This document shows positions 41,584-51,802 of a stretch of 64,000 nucleotides of DNA, one piece after another; positions within the stretch are counted from its first letter, which is position 1; each line of letters opens with the position of its first letter. Origin of the DNA: JBGPGW01 sp046349515 (lineage in GTDB: Bacteria; Pseudomonadota; Alphaproteobacteria; CADEGL01). The notes under the pieces were generated by a model that was given only the letters and a program-made list of their open reading frames with translations, did not search any database and had not been told where the DNA came from. Location of the stretch: positions 434,001 to 498,000 of the forward strand of contig JAXMCE010000001.1 of assembly GCA_046349515.1 (NCBI GenBank), given 5' to 3'. A program made the position numbers and the translations under genes.

Positions 41584-43293
41584 ATGTTCCAAAGGACCCG
41601 AACGAAGCCGCAAGAGGCGTCCGCGACGGCGGCGCCGACGGACGCCGTGCGCGCGCTCCTCGCCCCCGGCGGCGCGCTCAGCCACTATCCCGGCCCCGCC
41701 TTCGTGGTCTCGGAGACGGGTGCGGTCCTTGCCGGCAACCCGCCCGGCCTCGACCTCGCGGCGCGCCTCGGCATTGCAGGAAAGGCGTCCCGCCCGCTGC
41801 CCTTCGCGCCCGGAGACGCCGGGCGCATGACGGTCTCCGTCGCCGCCGGCAACGGCACCGCCGTCTTCGAACTTGCGGCCACGCCGCAGCCGGATGGCGT
41901 GACGACGCTCGTCCTCGCGCGCGACCTCACGGCCGACCACGCGCTCCGCGCCGCGCTCACCGAATCGCGACTCCGCTTCAAGGACCTCGTCGAGGTGTCG
42001 AGCGATTTCATGTGGGAGACGGGAACCGACGGCTCCTTCGTTTACGTCTCGCCCGGCGGGGCGTTCGGCTACTCGGCCGAAGAACTGCTGGCTCGCCATC
42101 CCGATACGCTCATCGAGACCCTGGCCTCCGACCGCAGCGAATCGCCGTTCACGACGCGCGAGCCGCGCACGGACGTCGAGCTGTGGTTCCGTGCGGCGGA
42201 CGGGCGCCTCGTGCGCCTGGTCACGGCGGCGGTCCCGCTGTCGCGGAACGGCGCTTGGAACGGTGCGCGCGGGCTCTGCCGCGACATCACGGCACTTCAT
42301 GAGCACGAGACAGAACTCGCACGCCTGCGCGTCCGTGAGCAACTCATGGCCTACATCCTCCGCGCCCTCCACGACGAGGACGACCATGCGCGCATCCTCT
42401 CGGGCGCCGCTGCCGCCGTCGCGCGCGGCATCGAAGCCGCCGGCTCGACGATCTTCGAGCACGACGGCGGGACCATGCGCGCCGCCGCAACTTTCGGCAC
42501 GGTCGCGCCGCTCGCGGACGATGTTCTCGAGCGACTCGCCACCTCGCCGCATCCCATCGAGGGCGCCCACGAGACCGGCTCGTGGATCGCCATGGCGACG
42601 CGTTCGCGCCGAGGCCCCAATGGCGTTCTCGCCCTCTTCCGACACGCGGACCAGCCGGATTGGGCCGAGGACGAGCGGCAGTTGCTCGCGCAAGTCGCGC
42701 GCCAGGCCGGCATCGCGCTTGCCGACGCCGCGCACCAGCGCGCGCTCGAATTCGAATCCCGCCACGACGCCCTCACCGGCCTCGTCAATCGGCGCTCGTT
42801 CACCGAGCGCGCGGGCGAGCGGATCGAAGCGGCCTGCACCGCGCCCCGGCCCTTCGCCCTTGCCTTCGTCGATCTCGACAATTTCAAGGGCCTGAACGAC
42901 CGGGCCGGGCACGAGAAGGGCGACGAGGCGCTCATCCATGTCGCGCGCCTGCTCAAGGCCGGGCTCGGCGAGAACGACTTCGCGGCGCGCCTGGGCGGCG
43001 ACGAATTCGCTGTCTGGCTCGACGGCAAGGACGAGGCGGCGGCCTCCGCCTGGGTGGCCTCGCTCCTCGCGGCGAGCCCCGAACTCGCGGCACGGACCCC
43101 CGAAGGTGCCGCACCACTCGGCATGTCGATCGGCATCGCGGTATGCCCCGCCGGAGTCCCGACCGACCTCACGGCCCTCACGGCCGAGGCCGATGCCGCC
43201 ATGTACCACGTGAAGCGCCGCGGCAAGTCGAACGCCCACATCATTCCGATCAGGGCCGCCAGCGCCGCAAGAGAGACGGGAGCGACGCCATGA
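41584..43293 (+). CDS. Diguanylate cyclase with PAS and GAF sensor domains
   Basis: A 569-residue soluble signalling protein. About residues 130-245 form a PAS domain (LVEVSSDFMWETGTDGSFVYVS, FGYSAEELLARHP), about 255-390 a GAF domain (LALFRHADQPDWAEDERQLLAQVARQ), and about 400-560 a GGDEF domain (HDALTGLVNRRSFTERA) with intact RLGGDEFAV. The residue at the RxxD inhibitory-site Arg position is Gly (GEND), so product inhibition through the I-site is unlikely. It probably makes c-di-GMP. A CtrA box sits just upstream. Its stop overlaps the DUF2336 start (ATGA). Confidence 0.88.
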   Translation: MFQRTRTKPQEASATAAPTDAVRALLAPGGALSHYPGPAFVVSETGAVLAGNPPGLDLAARLGIAGKASRPLPFAPGDAGRMTVSVAAGNGTAVFELAATPQPDGVTTLVLARDLTADHALRAALTESRLRFKDLVEVSSDFMWETGTDGSFVYVSPGGAFGYSAEELLARHPDTLIETLASDRSESPFTTREPRTDVELWFRAADGRLVRLVTAAVPLSRNGAWNGARGLCRDITALHEHETELARLRVREQLMAYILRALHDEDDHARILSGAAAAVARGIEAAGSTIFEHDGGTMRAAATFGTVAPLADDVLERLATSPHPIEGAHETGSWIAMATRSRRGPNGVLALFRHADQPDWAEDERQLLAQVARQAGIALADAAHQRALEFESRHDALTGLVNRRSFTERAGERIEAACTAPRPFALAFVDLDNFKGLNDRAGHEKGDEALIHVARLLKAGLGENDFAARLGGDEFAVWLDGKDEAAASAWVASLLAASPELAARTPEGAAPLGMSIGIAVCPAGVPTDLTALTAEADAAMYHVKRRGKSNAHIIPIRAASAARETGATP

Positions 43294-44612
43294 GTGGATT
43301 ACTCAACCGAATCCGCACGGCGCTTCCGGGCGCGCTGTTCGACCGCGTGCCGGGCTACGAGGAGCAGAAGCGCCTGGCCGCCCATGACGACCCCGAAATC
43401 CGGCGCAAGCTCGCCGCGCGTCCCGACGTTCGGCCCGAGGTTCTCTACTTCCTCGCGAGCGACGAGACGCCCGAGGTCCGGCGCGAGATCGCCAAGAACG
43501 AGCAGACGCCCGAGCATGCCCACACCATCCTCGCCCGCGATGCGGACGACGATGTGCGCGTGGCACTGGCCGCGACCGTCTCGCGACTCCTTCCGGACCT
43601 CGAGGATCGGGAACGCGAGCGCGTGCGCGAGCGCGCGATCGAGACCCTCACGACCTTGGCCGAAGACCAGTTGAAACGCGTCCGCCAGGTGCTGGCAGAC
43701 GCCCTCAAGGACCGGCTCGATGCGCCGCCCGCGGTGATCCAGCGTCTCGCGCGCGATTCCGAGATCGACGTCGCGAGCCCCGTGCTGCGCTGCTCGCCGC
43801 TCCTGTCCGACGCGGACCTCCTCGACATCATCCGCACGAGCGCCTCGCCCGGCGTGCTCCGCGCCATCTCGAAGCGCAAGACCGTTGGCGCGTCCGTCTC
43901 GGACGCGATCGTCGAGGGCAACGACGTGAAGGCCGTCGCGGCCCTCCTCTCCAATCCGAGCGCGCAGATCCGCGAGGAAACGCTCGACCGGCTGATCGAC
44001 CGCGCGCCCGGAGTCGTCGAATGGCACGAGCCGCTGGTGGGGCGCCCGGCCCTGCCGCAGAAGGCGCTGAGCCGCATCGCCGGCTTCGTCGCGGCTTCGC
44101 TTCTCGAGGCGCTCAAGCGGCGCGGCGATCTCGACAGCTCGACGCTCGAAGCCGTGGGCGCCGAGATGCGGCGGCGTCTCGAATCCGAGGATAAACCCAA
44201 GGGCGCGCACGGCGCGGCCCCCCATCCCGTCAAAGCCGCCCCGAGCGCCTCCGCCGAACTCGAGCGCGCCCGCACCCTTCACAAGAAGGGCCAGCTCGAT
44301 GAGGAGGCGATCTCCGCCGCCCTCCTCGCCCAGCAGCGCCAGTTCGTCATCGCCGCCCTGTCGATCAAGGCAAAGCTCGGCGAGCCGATCGTCGAGAAGA
44401 TCCTGGCTTCACGGACGGGCCCGGGCATCACGGCCCTGGCCTGGAAATCGGGCCTCTCGGTCGACACCGCGGTCCAGCTTCAGCTCCATCTCGGGAAGAT
44501 CGCGCCCAACGCCGTGCTGATGCCGCGCGGCGAGGATCGTTACCCCATGACGGCCGAGGACATGACCTGGCAGATCGAGTTCTACTCGACGCTCGTGCCG
44601 GCGGCGCGCTAG
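43290..44612 (+). CDS. DUF2336-domain protein (HEAT-like), coupled to diguanylate cyclase
   Basis: A 440-residue alpha-helical protein of DUF2336. The N-terminal half has repeated short helices of the form DDPEIRRKLAAR, DETPEVRREIAKN, DADDDVRVALAAT, a HEAT-like array. The C-terminal part (LKKRG-like LHKKGQLDEEAISAALLAQQR, AWKSGLSVDTAVQLQL) is the other conserved block. The start codon overlaps the upstream stop as ATGA, so translation is coupled. The function of DUF2336 is not firmly known. Context points to c-di-GMP or cell-cycle signalling. Confidence 0.82.
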   Translation: MSGLLNRIRTALPGALFDRVPGYEEQKRLAAHDDPEIRRKLAARPDVRPEVLYFLASDETPEVRREIAKNEQTPEHAHTILARDADDDVRVALAATVSRLLPDLEDRERERVRERAIETLTTLAEDQLKRVRQVLADALKDRLDAPPAVIQRLARDSEIDVASPVLRCSPLLSDADLLDIIRTSASPGVLRAISKRKTVGASVSDAIVEGNDVKAVAALLSNPSAQIREETLDRLIDRAPGVVEWHEPLVGRPALPQKALSRIAGFVAASLLEALKRRGDLDSSTLEAVGAEMRRRLESEDKPKGAHGAAPHPVKAAPSASAELERARTLHKKGQLDEEAISAALLAQQRQFVIAALSIKAKLGEPIVEKILASRTGPGITALAWKSGLSVDTAVQLQLHLGKIAPNAVLMPRGEDRYPMTAEDMTWQIEFYSTLVPAAR

Positions 44613-44631
44613 GCGGCGCGCCGATCGAGGC

Positions 44632-45114
44632 CTAGGCCTCGTCGGGAAACACCATCATCGTGGCGCTGCCATGCGCCATGAGCCGGCCCTGGGAATCCAA
44701 GACCTGGGCTTCCGCCGTCGCGATGCGACGTCCCAAGTGAATGACCTTGCCCTCGCACCGGACCGTGCCCATGCCGGCGGTCATGGGCCGCACGAAATTG
44801 ACCTTGAGCTCGATCGTCGTCGACCGGCCGCCCAGGGGCTGGGTCGAGAGCACCGCTGAGCCGGTCGCGCTGTCGATGAGCGCCGCGGCAAGGCCGCCAT
44901 GGGAGATGCCGAGCGCGTTGGTGTGCTGCTCGGCGGGCTCGCAGTGGTAGAGGGTTCGTCCGTGTTCAACTTCGACGAGGCGGATGCCAAGCGTGTTGCA
45001 GAACGCCGAGGATGGCACCGCGTCATCGACCATCGAGCGAAGATAGTCGAGCCCCGACATGAGGCGGCCCTTGCGAATGGGCCGCTCCGGCCCGGACGGA
45101 CGTTTCTTGTCCAT
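44632..45114 (-). CDS. PaaI-type hot-dog thioesterase
   Basis: A 160-residue hot-dog-fold thioesterase. The family pattern HGGLAAALIDSATGSAV (with the preceding Asn, TNALGISHGG) contains the catalytic acid region. IELKVNFVRPMTAG and TAEAQVLDSQGRLMAHGSATMMV complete the fold. The start at 45114 (MDKKRP) is taken because the longer frame has no similarity. It hydrolyses acyl- or aryl-CoA esters. It converges on the DUF2336 gene with a 19-bp gap. Confidence 0.82.
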   Translation of the reverse strand: MDKKRPSGPERPIRKGRLMSGLDYLRSMVDDAVPSSAFCNTLGIRLVEVEHGRTLYHCEPAEQHTNALGISHGGLAAALIDSATGSAVLSTQPLGGRSTTIELKVNFVRPMTAGMGTVRCEGKVIHLGRRIATAEAQVLDSQGRLMAHGSATMMVFPDEA

Positions 45115-45213
45115 GATTGATTCCGATCTCCCGACGCCGAGGCGCGCAACGACGGGCGGGGACCATAGGGCGTTCACCCCTGGTCGTCGAGAGGCGGTGT
45201 TGGACGGTGACGC

Positions 45214-45450
45214 CTAGTGCGTGAGGCGGCGGCGACGCCACTCCCAGACCGCGTGCGGAACGGCGCCGCGCACGAGGCCGACGTCGTTCAGATCGTAATC
45301 CTCGATGCGGCTGGCGGCGCGCACCGGCACGGGCTCGGGATGGACGGCAAGGCCGCCGAACAAGCGGCCGAGGCGGGGTCTCACGGGCGAGTGGCCATCG
45401 CCGCGACCGGCGCGGACCGAAGACCGTTTGAACACGAACGCCAGGACCAT
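45214..45450 (-). CDS. Small basic protein with a DUF1127-like C-terminus
   Basis: A 78-residue Arg-rich protein. GGGGGAG lies 8 bases before the ATG, supporting real translation. The C-terminal third contains DLNDVGLVRGAV, resembling the DIGLxR core of DUF1127 proteins, followed by a basic WEWRRRR end. DUF1127 proteins are small alphaproteobacterial regulators, some involved in RNA turnover or phosphate metabolism. Without this gene the region 45115-45603 would be a 489-bp empty gap. The similarity is short, so it stays a hypothesis. Confidence 0.45.
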   Translation of the reverse strand: MVLAFVFKRSSVRAGRGDGHSPVRPRLGRLFGGLAVHPEPVPVRAASRIEDYDLNDVGLVRGAVPHAVWEWRRRRLTH

Positions 45451-45603
45451 GACCGCCGCTCCCCCTGCGTGCCGCGCCGCGGGGAACCGGGCGTGGCTGA
45501 GCTTTCTCCCAGCCCGATTCTGTAGAGCACTTTGGTTAACGATTGGTGATTGCGGGGCGACGTCGAGGCGGTTTGCGACGCCGCCGTGGGACTGAGGACG
45601 CCC

Positions 45604-46314
45604 TTAAGGCGCGAAGGCGATGTTGAAGCGTCGGTTCTGCCGGCCCTTGTTCTCGATCTTGGTGATGACGACGGCCCCGATCTCCCCCGTGCGCGCCACA
45701 TGGGTGCCGCCGCAGGGCTGGAGGTCGACGCCGGCGATCTCGAGGAGGCGCACCCGCCCCGAGCCTGTCGGGGGCTTGACCGACATGGTGCGCACGAGGT
45801 CGGGATTCGCGGCCAGCTCCTCGTCCGTGATCCAGCGCGGGACGACCGGATGGTCTTCGCGGATGAGGCGGTTGAGTTCGGCCGTGAGGCGCTCCTTGTT
45901 CGGCACCTCGCCTGGAAGATCGAAATCGAGCCGGCCCTTCGTCTCGCTGAGCCCGCCGCCCGTGACCGCCCCCTCGACGAGCGAGCAGAGAAGATGAAGG
46001 CAGCTGTGCATGCGCATATGAGCGTGCCGGCGCGCCCAGTCGATCTCCGCGCGCACGCTGTCGCCCACCGCGAGCACAGGAGCGCCCGCTTCCGGGACAT
46101 GGCTGGGTCCGCCCGTGCCGGGATGCTTCCGCGTGGTCGTGATGCGGATGCTCCGACCGTCCGCGGTCGAGAGCGTGCCCGAGTCGCCCGGCTGGCCGCC
46201 ACCTTCTGGGTAGAACACGGTCCGGTCGAGGCGGATGCCAACCTCGTCGACCGCCATCACCTTGGCCTCGCAGGATTTGAGATAGGAATCGGCGCGGAAC
46301 AGTTCCTCGGTCAC
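45604..46314 (-). CDS. alaX: Alanyl-tRNA editing protein AlaX (medium form)
   Basis: A 236-residue free-standing editing protein that deacylates Ser- or Gly-tRNA(Ala). Zinc ligands are visible as MHSCLHLL (HxxxH) and QPCGGTHVARTGEIG (Cys and His). An N-terminal beta-barrel with VFYPEGGGQPGDSG matches the AlaRS-like extension of AlaX-M. The length fits AlaX-M. It lies 63 bp downstream of thiD on the same strand. Confidence 0.9.
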   Translation of the reverse strand: MTEELFRADSYLKSCEAKVMAVDEVGIRLDRTVFYPEGGGQPGDSGTLSTADGRSIRITTTRKHPGTGGPSHVPEAGAPVLAVGDSVRAEIDWARRHAHMRMHSCLHLLCSLVEGAVTGGGLSETKGRLDFDLPGEVPNKERLTAELNRLIREDHPVVPRWITDEELAANPDLVRTMSVKPPTGSGRVRLLEIAGVDLQPCGGTHVARTGEIGAVVITKIENKGRQNRRFNIAFAP

Positions 46315-46377
46315 GCAAGTCTCCTGCTTGGTTCGCCCGGTCAGTCTAGCGGCTTCGGCGCCCCGTGGGCATGCCGC

Positions 46378-47196
46378 TCATCCGGTGAAGGGCTTCACCG
46401 TATGGCCAAGCCCGAGGGGCCCGTGCCCCTTGCCGAGCCCGGGCGCCGCGAGAATGGCTTCCCGCACATAGGCCCGCGCGCGCACGACGGCGTCGCGAAG
46501 ACCGAGGCCCTGCGCCAAGCCGGTGGCGATGGCGGAGGACAGGGCACATCCCGTTCCGTGGGTGTGTTGCGTGTCGATCCGCGGGCTCGTGAACACCTCG
46601 ACGTGGTCCGGGGTCACCAGGATGTCGTGAACCTCGTGACTGGGCAGATGGCCGCCCTTGAGCAACACCGCGCGCGGACCGATGGTGAGCAGGACCTCGG
46701 CCGCGCTCCTCATCGAGGGGAGATCGTTGATCGTCATGCCGGTGAGCGCCACGGCCTCCGGGATGTTGGGCGTGAGCACGGTCGCGATCAAGGTCAGGCG
46801 GCGCTTCAATGTCGCACTTGCCGAGGGCTCGAGCAGTGCAGTCCCCCCCTTCGCCACCATCACCGGGTCGACGACGAGCGGCACGGCCCGCGCCTTGCTC
46901 TCGATGAGGTCGCACACGGCATCGATCAGCGCCGCGTTGTGCAGCATGCCTGTCTTGATGGCATCGGCGCCGATGTCGGAAAGGACGACATCCATCTGCT
47001 GGACAACGAAGGCGGGGGGCACATCGTGAATGCCGAAGACGCCGAGCGTATTCTGCGCGGTGAGCGCCGTGACCGCGGTCGCCGCGTAGCCGCCGAGCGC
47101 CGTCACCGCCTTGATGTCGGCCTGGATTCCGGCGCCGCCGCCCGAATCCGAGCCGGCCACGATAAGAACGCGCCCCTTCGCCTTCATTGTCGCCAT
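46378..47196 (-). CDS. thiD: Hydroxymethylpyrimidine/phosphomethylpyrimidine kinase ThiD
   Basis: A 272-residue ribokinase-fold enzyme phosphorylating HMP and HMP-P in thiamine synthesis. AGSDSGGGAGIQADIKA, DPVMVAKGG, LTPNIPEA and the anion hole GTGCALSSAIA are present, and the catalytic Cys/Asp region is in the last of these. ATG 47196 is used; ATG 47187 is possible. It follows glmM by 10 bp, so the two share a transcript. Confidence 0.93.
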   Translation of the reverse strand: MATMKAKGRVLIVAGSDSGGGAGIQADIKAVTALGGYAATAVTALTAQNTLGVFGIHDVPPAFVVQQMDVVLSDIGADAIKTGMLHNAALIDAVCDLIESKARAVPLVVDPVMVAKGGTALLEPSASATLKRRLTLIATVLTPNIPEAVALTGMTINDLPSMRSAAEVLLTIGPRAVLLKGGHLPSHEVHDILVTPDHVEVFTSPRIDTQHTHGTGCALSSAIATGLAQGLGLRDAVVRARAYVREAILAAPGLGKGHGPLGLGHTVKPFTG

Positions 47197-47206
47197 GCAA
47201 CCGCGC

Positions 47207-48553
47207 CTAGCGCGCCGCCGCGGCAATGGCGTCGGCGATCGTGTCGACGACGTGAGTGACGACGTGCTCGTCCTCGCCCTCGGCCATCACGCGGATGACC
47301 GGCTCCGTGCCCGACGGCCGGATGAGGATCCTGCCCGCGCCGGCGAGGCGCTCTTCGCCGGCTTTGATGGCGCTCCGCACGCCTTGGTTCTCGAGCGGCG
47401 CGCCGCCGCTGTAGCGCACGTTGCGAAGGCGCTGCGGCAAGGGCTCGAAGCAGCGTCCGACTTCGCTCAACGGCCGGCCGGCCTGGACGACGGCCGCCAG
47501 CACCTGGAGGGCCGCGATGAGACCATCGCCGGTCGTCACGTAGTCCGACAGGATGAGATGGCCCGACTGCTCCCCGCCGATGTTGCAACCGTCCTGGCGC
47601 ATCCGCTCGATGACGTAGCGGTCGCCGACCTTGGTGCGGACGAGCGCCAGTCCGAGCGTCGACAGGAAGCGCTCGAGGCCGAGATTGGACATGACCGTCG
47701 CGACGACTCCGCCGCCGGTCAGGCGGCGCGATTGCTGCCAGGACCGCGCGACGAGGCCCATGAGCTGGTCGCCGTCGAGCACCCGGCCCGTCTCGTCCGC
47801 CATGATGACGCGATCGGCGTCGCCATCGAGCGCGACGCCGAGATGCGCCTTGTGGGCAACGACGGCGCGGCACATCGCATCGGGCGCGGTGGCCCCGCAT
47901 TTCTCGTTTATGTTGTAGCCGCTGGGCTCGATCGCGACGGGGATGACCTCGGCGCCCAGCTCCCACAACACGGTGGGCGCCACCTTGTAGGCGGCACCAT
48001 TCGCGCAATCGACGACGATCTTGAAGCCGTCGAGGCGCAAGCCGCGCGGGAACGTGTTCTTCACGAACTCGATGTAGCGGCCCTGCGCATCCTCGAGCCG
48101 CTGCGCGCGTCCGAGATGGTCCGGCGGGGCCAGCGATTCGGACACCCCGGTCGCGACCGCCGCCTCGATCTCGCGCTCGATGTCGTCCGAGAGCTTGTAG
48201 CCGTCCGGGCCGAACAGCTTGATGCCGTTGTCCTGATAGGGATTGTGGGAGGCCGAGATCATGACGCCGAGATCGGCGCGGAGAGAATGGGTGAGCATGG
48301 CGACACCCGGGGTCGGAATGGGACCACTCATCACCACATCCATGCCCATGGCGATGAAGCCCGCCGCGAGCGCCGGCTCCAGCATGTAGCCGGAGCGCCT
48401 TGTGTCCTTGCCGATCACGACGAGATGGCGGTGAGGCCCGCGCCGAAAATGGCGGCCCGCCGCCATGGCGACCTTGAGCGCGGTCTCCGCGGTCATAGGC
48501 TCGGCATTCGCGGTCCCTCGGATCCCGTCCGTGCCGAACAGCTTTGCTGCCAT
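47207..48553 (-). CDS. glmM: Phosphoglucosamine mutase GlmM
   Basis: A 448-residue alpha-D-phosphohexomutase making glucosamine-1-phosphate for peptidoglycan and LPS. The start MAAKLFGTDGIRGTAN is characteristic. The phosphoserine loop is MISASHNPYQDNGIK, the metal-binding loop is DGDADRVIMAD, the sugar loop GEQSGHLI and the phosphate loop RPSGTEPVIRV are present. A rho-independent terminator and a -10-like TATAAC (48581-48586) lie upstream, so it can be transcribed separately from folP. Confidence 0.95.
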   Translation of the reverse strand: MAAKLFGTDGIRGTANAEPMTAETALKVAMAAGRHFRRGPHRHLVVIGKDTRRSGYMLEPALAAGFIAMGMDVVMSGPIPTPGVAMLTHSLRADLGVMISASHNPYQDNGIKLFGPDGYKLSDDIEREIEAAVATGVSESLAPPDHLGRAQRLEDAQGRYIEFVKNTFPRGLRLDGFKIVVDCANGAAYKVAPTVLWELGAEVIPVAIEPSGYNINEKCGATAPDAMCRAVVAHKAHLGVALDGDADRVIMADETGRVLDGDQLMGLVARSWQQSRRLTGGGVVATVMSNLGLERFLSTLGLALVRTKVGDRYVIERMRQDGCNIGGEQSGHLILSDYVTTGDGLIAALQVLAAVVQAGRPLSEVGRCFEPLPQRLRNVRYSGGAPLENQGVRSAIKAGEERLAGAGRILIRPSGTEPVIRVMAEGEDEHVVTHVVDTIADAIAAAAR

Positions 48554-48590
48554 CAGGTCCCCACCTTTTCCGGCGGCCGGGTTATAGCAG

Positions 48591-48615
48591 AAAAAATGGG
48601 CCTCTGCGCGAGGCC
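48591..48615 (-). terminator. Rho-independent terminator between folP and glmM
   Basis: On the minus strand a 6-bp perfect GC stem (48610-48615 with 48599-48604, 5-nt loop) is followed two bases later by six U residues (48591-48596). It begins 21 bp after the folP stop. It is one of the few classical terminators in this GC-rich window. Confidence 0.75.
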
Positions 48616-48635
48616 GGATGGGCCGAGCCCCCCTG

Positions 48636-49764
48636 TCACGGCAGCCCCCGCAGCGCCCGCCAAACGGCCAGGGCCTGTGCGGTCTCGGCCAAATCATGGA
48701 CGCGCAGAATCTGGGCACCCTGGTCGAGCGCGAGGATGGCGGAGGCCAGCGAGGCCGGCAGACGCGCCTCCGGCTGCGCCGATTGCCGCACGGCGCGAAA
48801 GAGTCCCTTGCGCGAGGCGCCGACCACGACCGGCATGCCGAAGCCGAGAAAGAGCGACAGAGCACGGAGGAGCGCGGCGTTCTGGTCCGAGGTCTTGGCG
48901 AAGCCCAAACCCGGATCGACCGCGATGTCCGTCTCGGCGATGCCGGCGGCGCGGCACGCCTCGATCCGCGCCGCCAGCTCATCGAAGACGTCGAGCACGA
49001 CATTGTCGTAGCCCGTGTGCTCGTGCATCGTCGCGGGCAGCCCGCGCATGTGCATGAGGACGACAGGCGCGTGCCGTTCGGCCACGAGCGCGAGGCTTTC
49101 GGGATCGAAGGTGAGCGCACTCACATCGTTGACGGCGCGGGCGCCGCGGTCGAGGGCCGCCGCCATCACCGCCGCGCGGCGCGTGTCGATCGATAGCGGG
49201 ACGCTCGCGCCGGCCAGTCCCTCGATCACGGGACACACGCGGCCGAGTTCCTCCTCGACCGAAACCGAAGCCGAGCGCGGCCTCGTCGATTCCCCGCCGA
49301 TGTCGACCATGTCGGCGCCTTCGGCGATCAAGCGTTGCCCATGCGCGATGGCCGCCGCCGTCTCGCGATAGGCACCGCCATCGGCGAAACTGTCGGGCGT
49401 CGCGTTGAGCACGCCCATGAGGCGGGGGCGATCGAGGGCAAGACCCGCGAAGGGCGGCCGTGGCGCGGTGAGCCGATCGATCCACGAGGTGAGAAGCGAA
49501 GCGACGGACGGGCCTTCGCCTTTGGCCCAATCGAGGAGCGACGAGAGCGGCCGTCGCCAGGCGTCGATGCGCGCGGGCTCGGCCAGGTTGCGGATGAGCA
49601 GCTCGCAGGCCTCAAACAGGAGCGGGCCGCCCGCGAGGCGGAGCGCCCCGCCAGGCGCGCTATCCGGGCCGAGGACAAGCGGACGGAGATACAGGCGCGT
49701 CGCGCCCGAGGCGATGCCTCGCGCGATACCCGTCGGCAGGTCGTTGCTGGTGACGCCCGCGCGC

Positions 49765-49793
<29 letters not shown>
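48636..49793 (-). CDS. folP: Dihydropteroate synthase FolP with N-terminal extension
   Basis: A TIM-barrel enzyme joining pABA to the pterin pyrophosphate. Motifs: MGVLNATPDSFADGG, DIGGESTRPRS, NDVSALTFD, DPGLGFAKT, GASRKGLF. An N-terminal extension of over 100 residues (TRLYLRPLVLG, LAGGPLLFEACELLIR) precedes the barrel, as in several alphaproteobacteria. No ATG is available. TTG at 49793 is used here and GTG at 49853 is possible, both overlapping the ftsH 3' end. The start is uncertain. Confidence 0.88.
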
Positions 49794-51702
<1,909 letters not shown>

Positions 51703-51760
51703 GTTGAGACCATCTCCTGGCTAGCGCGACGGCGGTGTCGGGCTGTTGGCGCGGCGGGCG

Positions 51761-51802
51761 CACTATATCAGATAGTGTATCCGCCCCGCGAAACAACGGC
51801 AA
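51761..51802 (-). promoter_or_regulatory. Candidate ftsH promoter overlapping a palindrome at the tilS stop
   Basis: Minus strand TTGCCG (51797-51802), 17 bp, TACACT (51774-51779). A 17-bp interrupted palindrome, CACTAT-N5-ATAGTG (51761-51777), overlaps the -10 and the tilS stop codon. It could be an operator. No clear sigma-32 consensus is present. Confidence 0.4.

Noticed and set aside
45604..46314. AlaX as the broken end of an alanyl-tRNA synthetase gene
   Set aside because: It has its own start, full editing-domain length and intact zinc ligands, consistent with a complete AlaX-M.
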